Made by a program: the position numbers and the translations under genes. The notes beneath the pieces were generated by a model. It was given only the letters and a program-made list of their open reading frames with translations, ran no database searches and was not told the origin of the DNA. Of a DNA stretch of 6,738 bases, positions 5,396 through 6,738 are shown piece by piece. Each line of letters begins with the position of its first letter. The stretch's first letter is position 1. Source of the stretch: Bacteroidales bacterium (GTDB lineage Bacteria > Bacteroidota > Bacteroidia > Bacteroidales > JALTDM01); the NCBI GenBank assembly GCA_026996635.1, contig JALWKH010000100.1, positions 1 through 6,738 on the forward strand, read 5' to 3'.

Positions 5396-6738
5396 CTAGA
5401 AGTCTATTTCATTCTTGTTTTCTTTTTGTTTCAGTTTTTCATACTGTTTACAATCTGTAATCACATTTATTTTTGCAGGTCTTTCAAAACGGTCTTTTTC
5501 GGAATACGGAAGTGTGGAATCCGCATAAACTTGCTTCATATACAAAGCCCATATAGGTAATGCCATATTTGCTCCTTGCCCAAGTCTTATTCCCCTGAAG
5601 TGAATAGACCTGTCTTCTCCGCCTACCCATACTCCTGTGGTTAATTTCGGAACAAGACCTATAAACCAACCATCGGATTGATTTTGAGTTGTTCCTGTTT
5701 TAGCAGCAATTTCACCTTTAAAGCCGTACTTATACCTTAATCTTATACTTGTTCCTTGATTAACAACCGATTTTAACAATTCCAACATGAGATATGCGGT
5801 TTCTTCACTCATAGCCTCATGCCTTGGTGCACGGAAAGTTGCTAAAATATTGCCGTTTCTGTCTTCTATACGGGTAACAAAAATCGGTTTTACGTATATG
5901 CCTTTATTACCAAATGTATTGAAAGCCCCAACCATTTCATACAATGAAATATCAGGTGTGCCCAAACAAATAGACGGATACGGATCAATATGGCTTACAA
6001 CACCCATATTTCTTGCAATTTTTATCACAGCCTCGGGACTGTATTGTTTCATAAGCCACGCAGAAATATTGTTTATCGAGTTTGCAAGTCCCCATTTCAA
6101 AGTTACCATTTCACCGTCATGCTTTGTCTTTTCTGCATTCTTAGGGGTCCAAACTTTACCGTCGGGCAATTCAAAAGACACCGGGATATTAGGTACTTTA
6201 TAACACGGCGAATAACCCGATTGCATTGCCAAAGTATAAAGAAACGGCTTAAATGTAGAACCTACTTGCCTTTTCCCTTGGGTTACATGGTCAAATTGAA
6301 AGAAATTGTAATCTATACCACCGACATAAGCCTTTACATATCCGCTAAACGATTCCATACTCATAAGTCCCGCACGCAAGAAAAATTTATGATATCTGAT
6401 TGAATCCCAAGGAGTCATAACAGTATCTACAGGTCCGTCCCAAGTAAACACTTTCATTTTTACCGGTGTATCGAATATCTTCTTTATACTGTCTTCAGGT
6501 ACCCCTGCCCTCTTCAGTCTTCTATACCTGTCAGACCTGTGCATTGATGCTGTCATCAACCTGTTTATCTGCTTATAAGAAACATTCCAGGCAAATGGTG
6601 CTTTTTTCCTACCTTTTTGTTCCTTGAAAAATGCTTTTTGCAAATCGTCTTTCAAATGTTTCTTTACGGCATTCTCGGCATAAACCTGCATGCGGTAATC
6701 AATAGTCGTGTATATTTTCAATCCGTCCTTATAAATAT
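5396..6738 (-). CDS. Class A penicillin-binding protein (PBP1A type), partial: C-terminal transpeptidase half
   Basis: Class A penicillin-binding proteins polymerise glycan strands and crosslink their peptides on the outer face of the inner membrane. Only the linker and transpeptidase part is in the window. The frame stays open to base 6738, reading IYKDGLKIYTTIDYRMQ, a sequence found after the glycosyltransferase domain in PBP1A proteins, so the true start lies outside. Counting from the codon at 6721, the active-site motif STFK is at 155-158 (serine codon 6259-6257), the SxN motif is SIN at 215-217, and KTGTT is at 341-345. All three catalytic motifs are intact. GWFIGLVPKLTTGVWVGGED and the following GQGAN.ALPIWALYM are also typical. 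The codon at 6721 is TTG and should not be taken as a start. The protein ends in a short charged tail, and an intrinsic terminator follows. Confidence 0.93.
   Translation of the reverse strand, partial: IYKDGLKIYTTIDYRMQVYAENAVKKHLKDDLQKAFFKEQKGRKKAPFAWNVSYKQINRLMTASMHRSDRYRRLKRAGVPEDSIKKIFDTPVKMKVFTWDGPVDTVMTPWDSIRYHKFFLRAGLMSMESFSGYVKAYVGGIDYNFFQFDHVTQGKRQVGSTFKPFLYTLAMQSGYSPCYKVPNIPVSFELPDGKVWTPKNAEKTKHDGEMVTLKWGLANSINNISAWLMKQYSPEAVIKIARNMGVVSHIDPYPSICLGTPDISLYEMVGAFNTFGNKGIYVKPIFVTRIEDRNGNILATFRAPRHEAMSEETAYLMLELLKSVVNQGTSIRLRYKYGFKGEIAAKTGTTQNQSDGWFIGLVPKLTTGVWVGGEDRSIHFRGIRLGQGANMALPIWALYMKQVYADSTLPYSEKDRFERPAKINVITDCKQYEKLKQKENKNEIDF

Noticed and set aside
6719..6721. Start codon for the penicillin-binding protein at 6721
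   Set aside because: The codon is TTG, and the frame continues upstream with IYKDG, the conserved lead-in to LKIYTTID. The gene simply runs off the window.

Overview
The window is AT-rich bacterial DNA with every supported gene on the minus strand. It most likely comes from a member of the Bacteroidetes (Bacteroidota), probably Bacteroidales-like. Three things point there: the gene string ftsX / DUF3098 / uppP / truB / queA, a characteristic Bacteroidetes arrangement with ftsX away from ftsE; two promoters with the Bacteroidetes-type -7 element TAnnTTTG about 19 bases from a -33 element; and starts with no obvious Shine-Dalgarno sequence. The species cannot be named from this sequence.

Read in the direction of transcription (high to low coordinates), there are three units. 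(1) 6738-5337: the C-terminal half of a class A penicillin-binding protein (PBP1A type) whose start lies beyond the window edge, ending at a strong intrinsic terminator. (2) 5302-3504: a self-contained two-gene cassette with its own promoter, a possible operator (perfect inverted repeat over the start-site region), a flavoprotein of the sulfide:quinone oxidoreductase (SQR) family, a 57-residue ORF of unknown function, and an intrinsic terminator. (3) 3491-1: a tightly packed operon of ftsX, a DUF3098 two-helix membrane protein, uppP (bacA), truB and queA, the last cut off by the window edge. Gaps inside this operon are 2 to 6 bases, plus one 8-base overlap.

Units 1 and 3 are mostly cell-envelope and tRNA-modification housekeeping: peptidoglycan crosslinking, control of septal hydrolases, recycling of the undecaprenyl carrier, pseudouridine-55 and queuosine. 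Unit 2 is different: it would oxidise sulfide at the membrane and pass electrons to quinone. The SQR keeps all three cysteines expected of a working enzyme but is longer than the classical forms, with a proline-rich insert before the last cysteine. The small ORF behind it is the least explained element here and the best candidate for something undescribed, namely a membrane-associated partner of SQR; that role is inference only. No RNA genes, CRISPR arrays or mobile elements were seen, and no gene-free stretch exceeds 300 bases.
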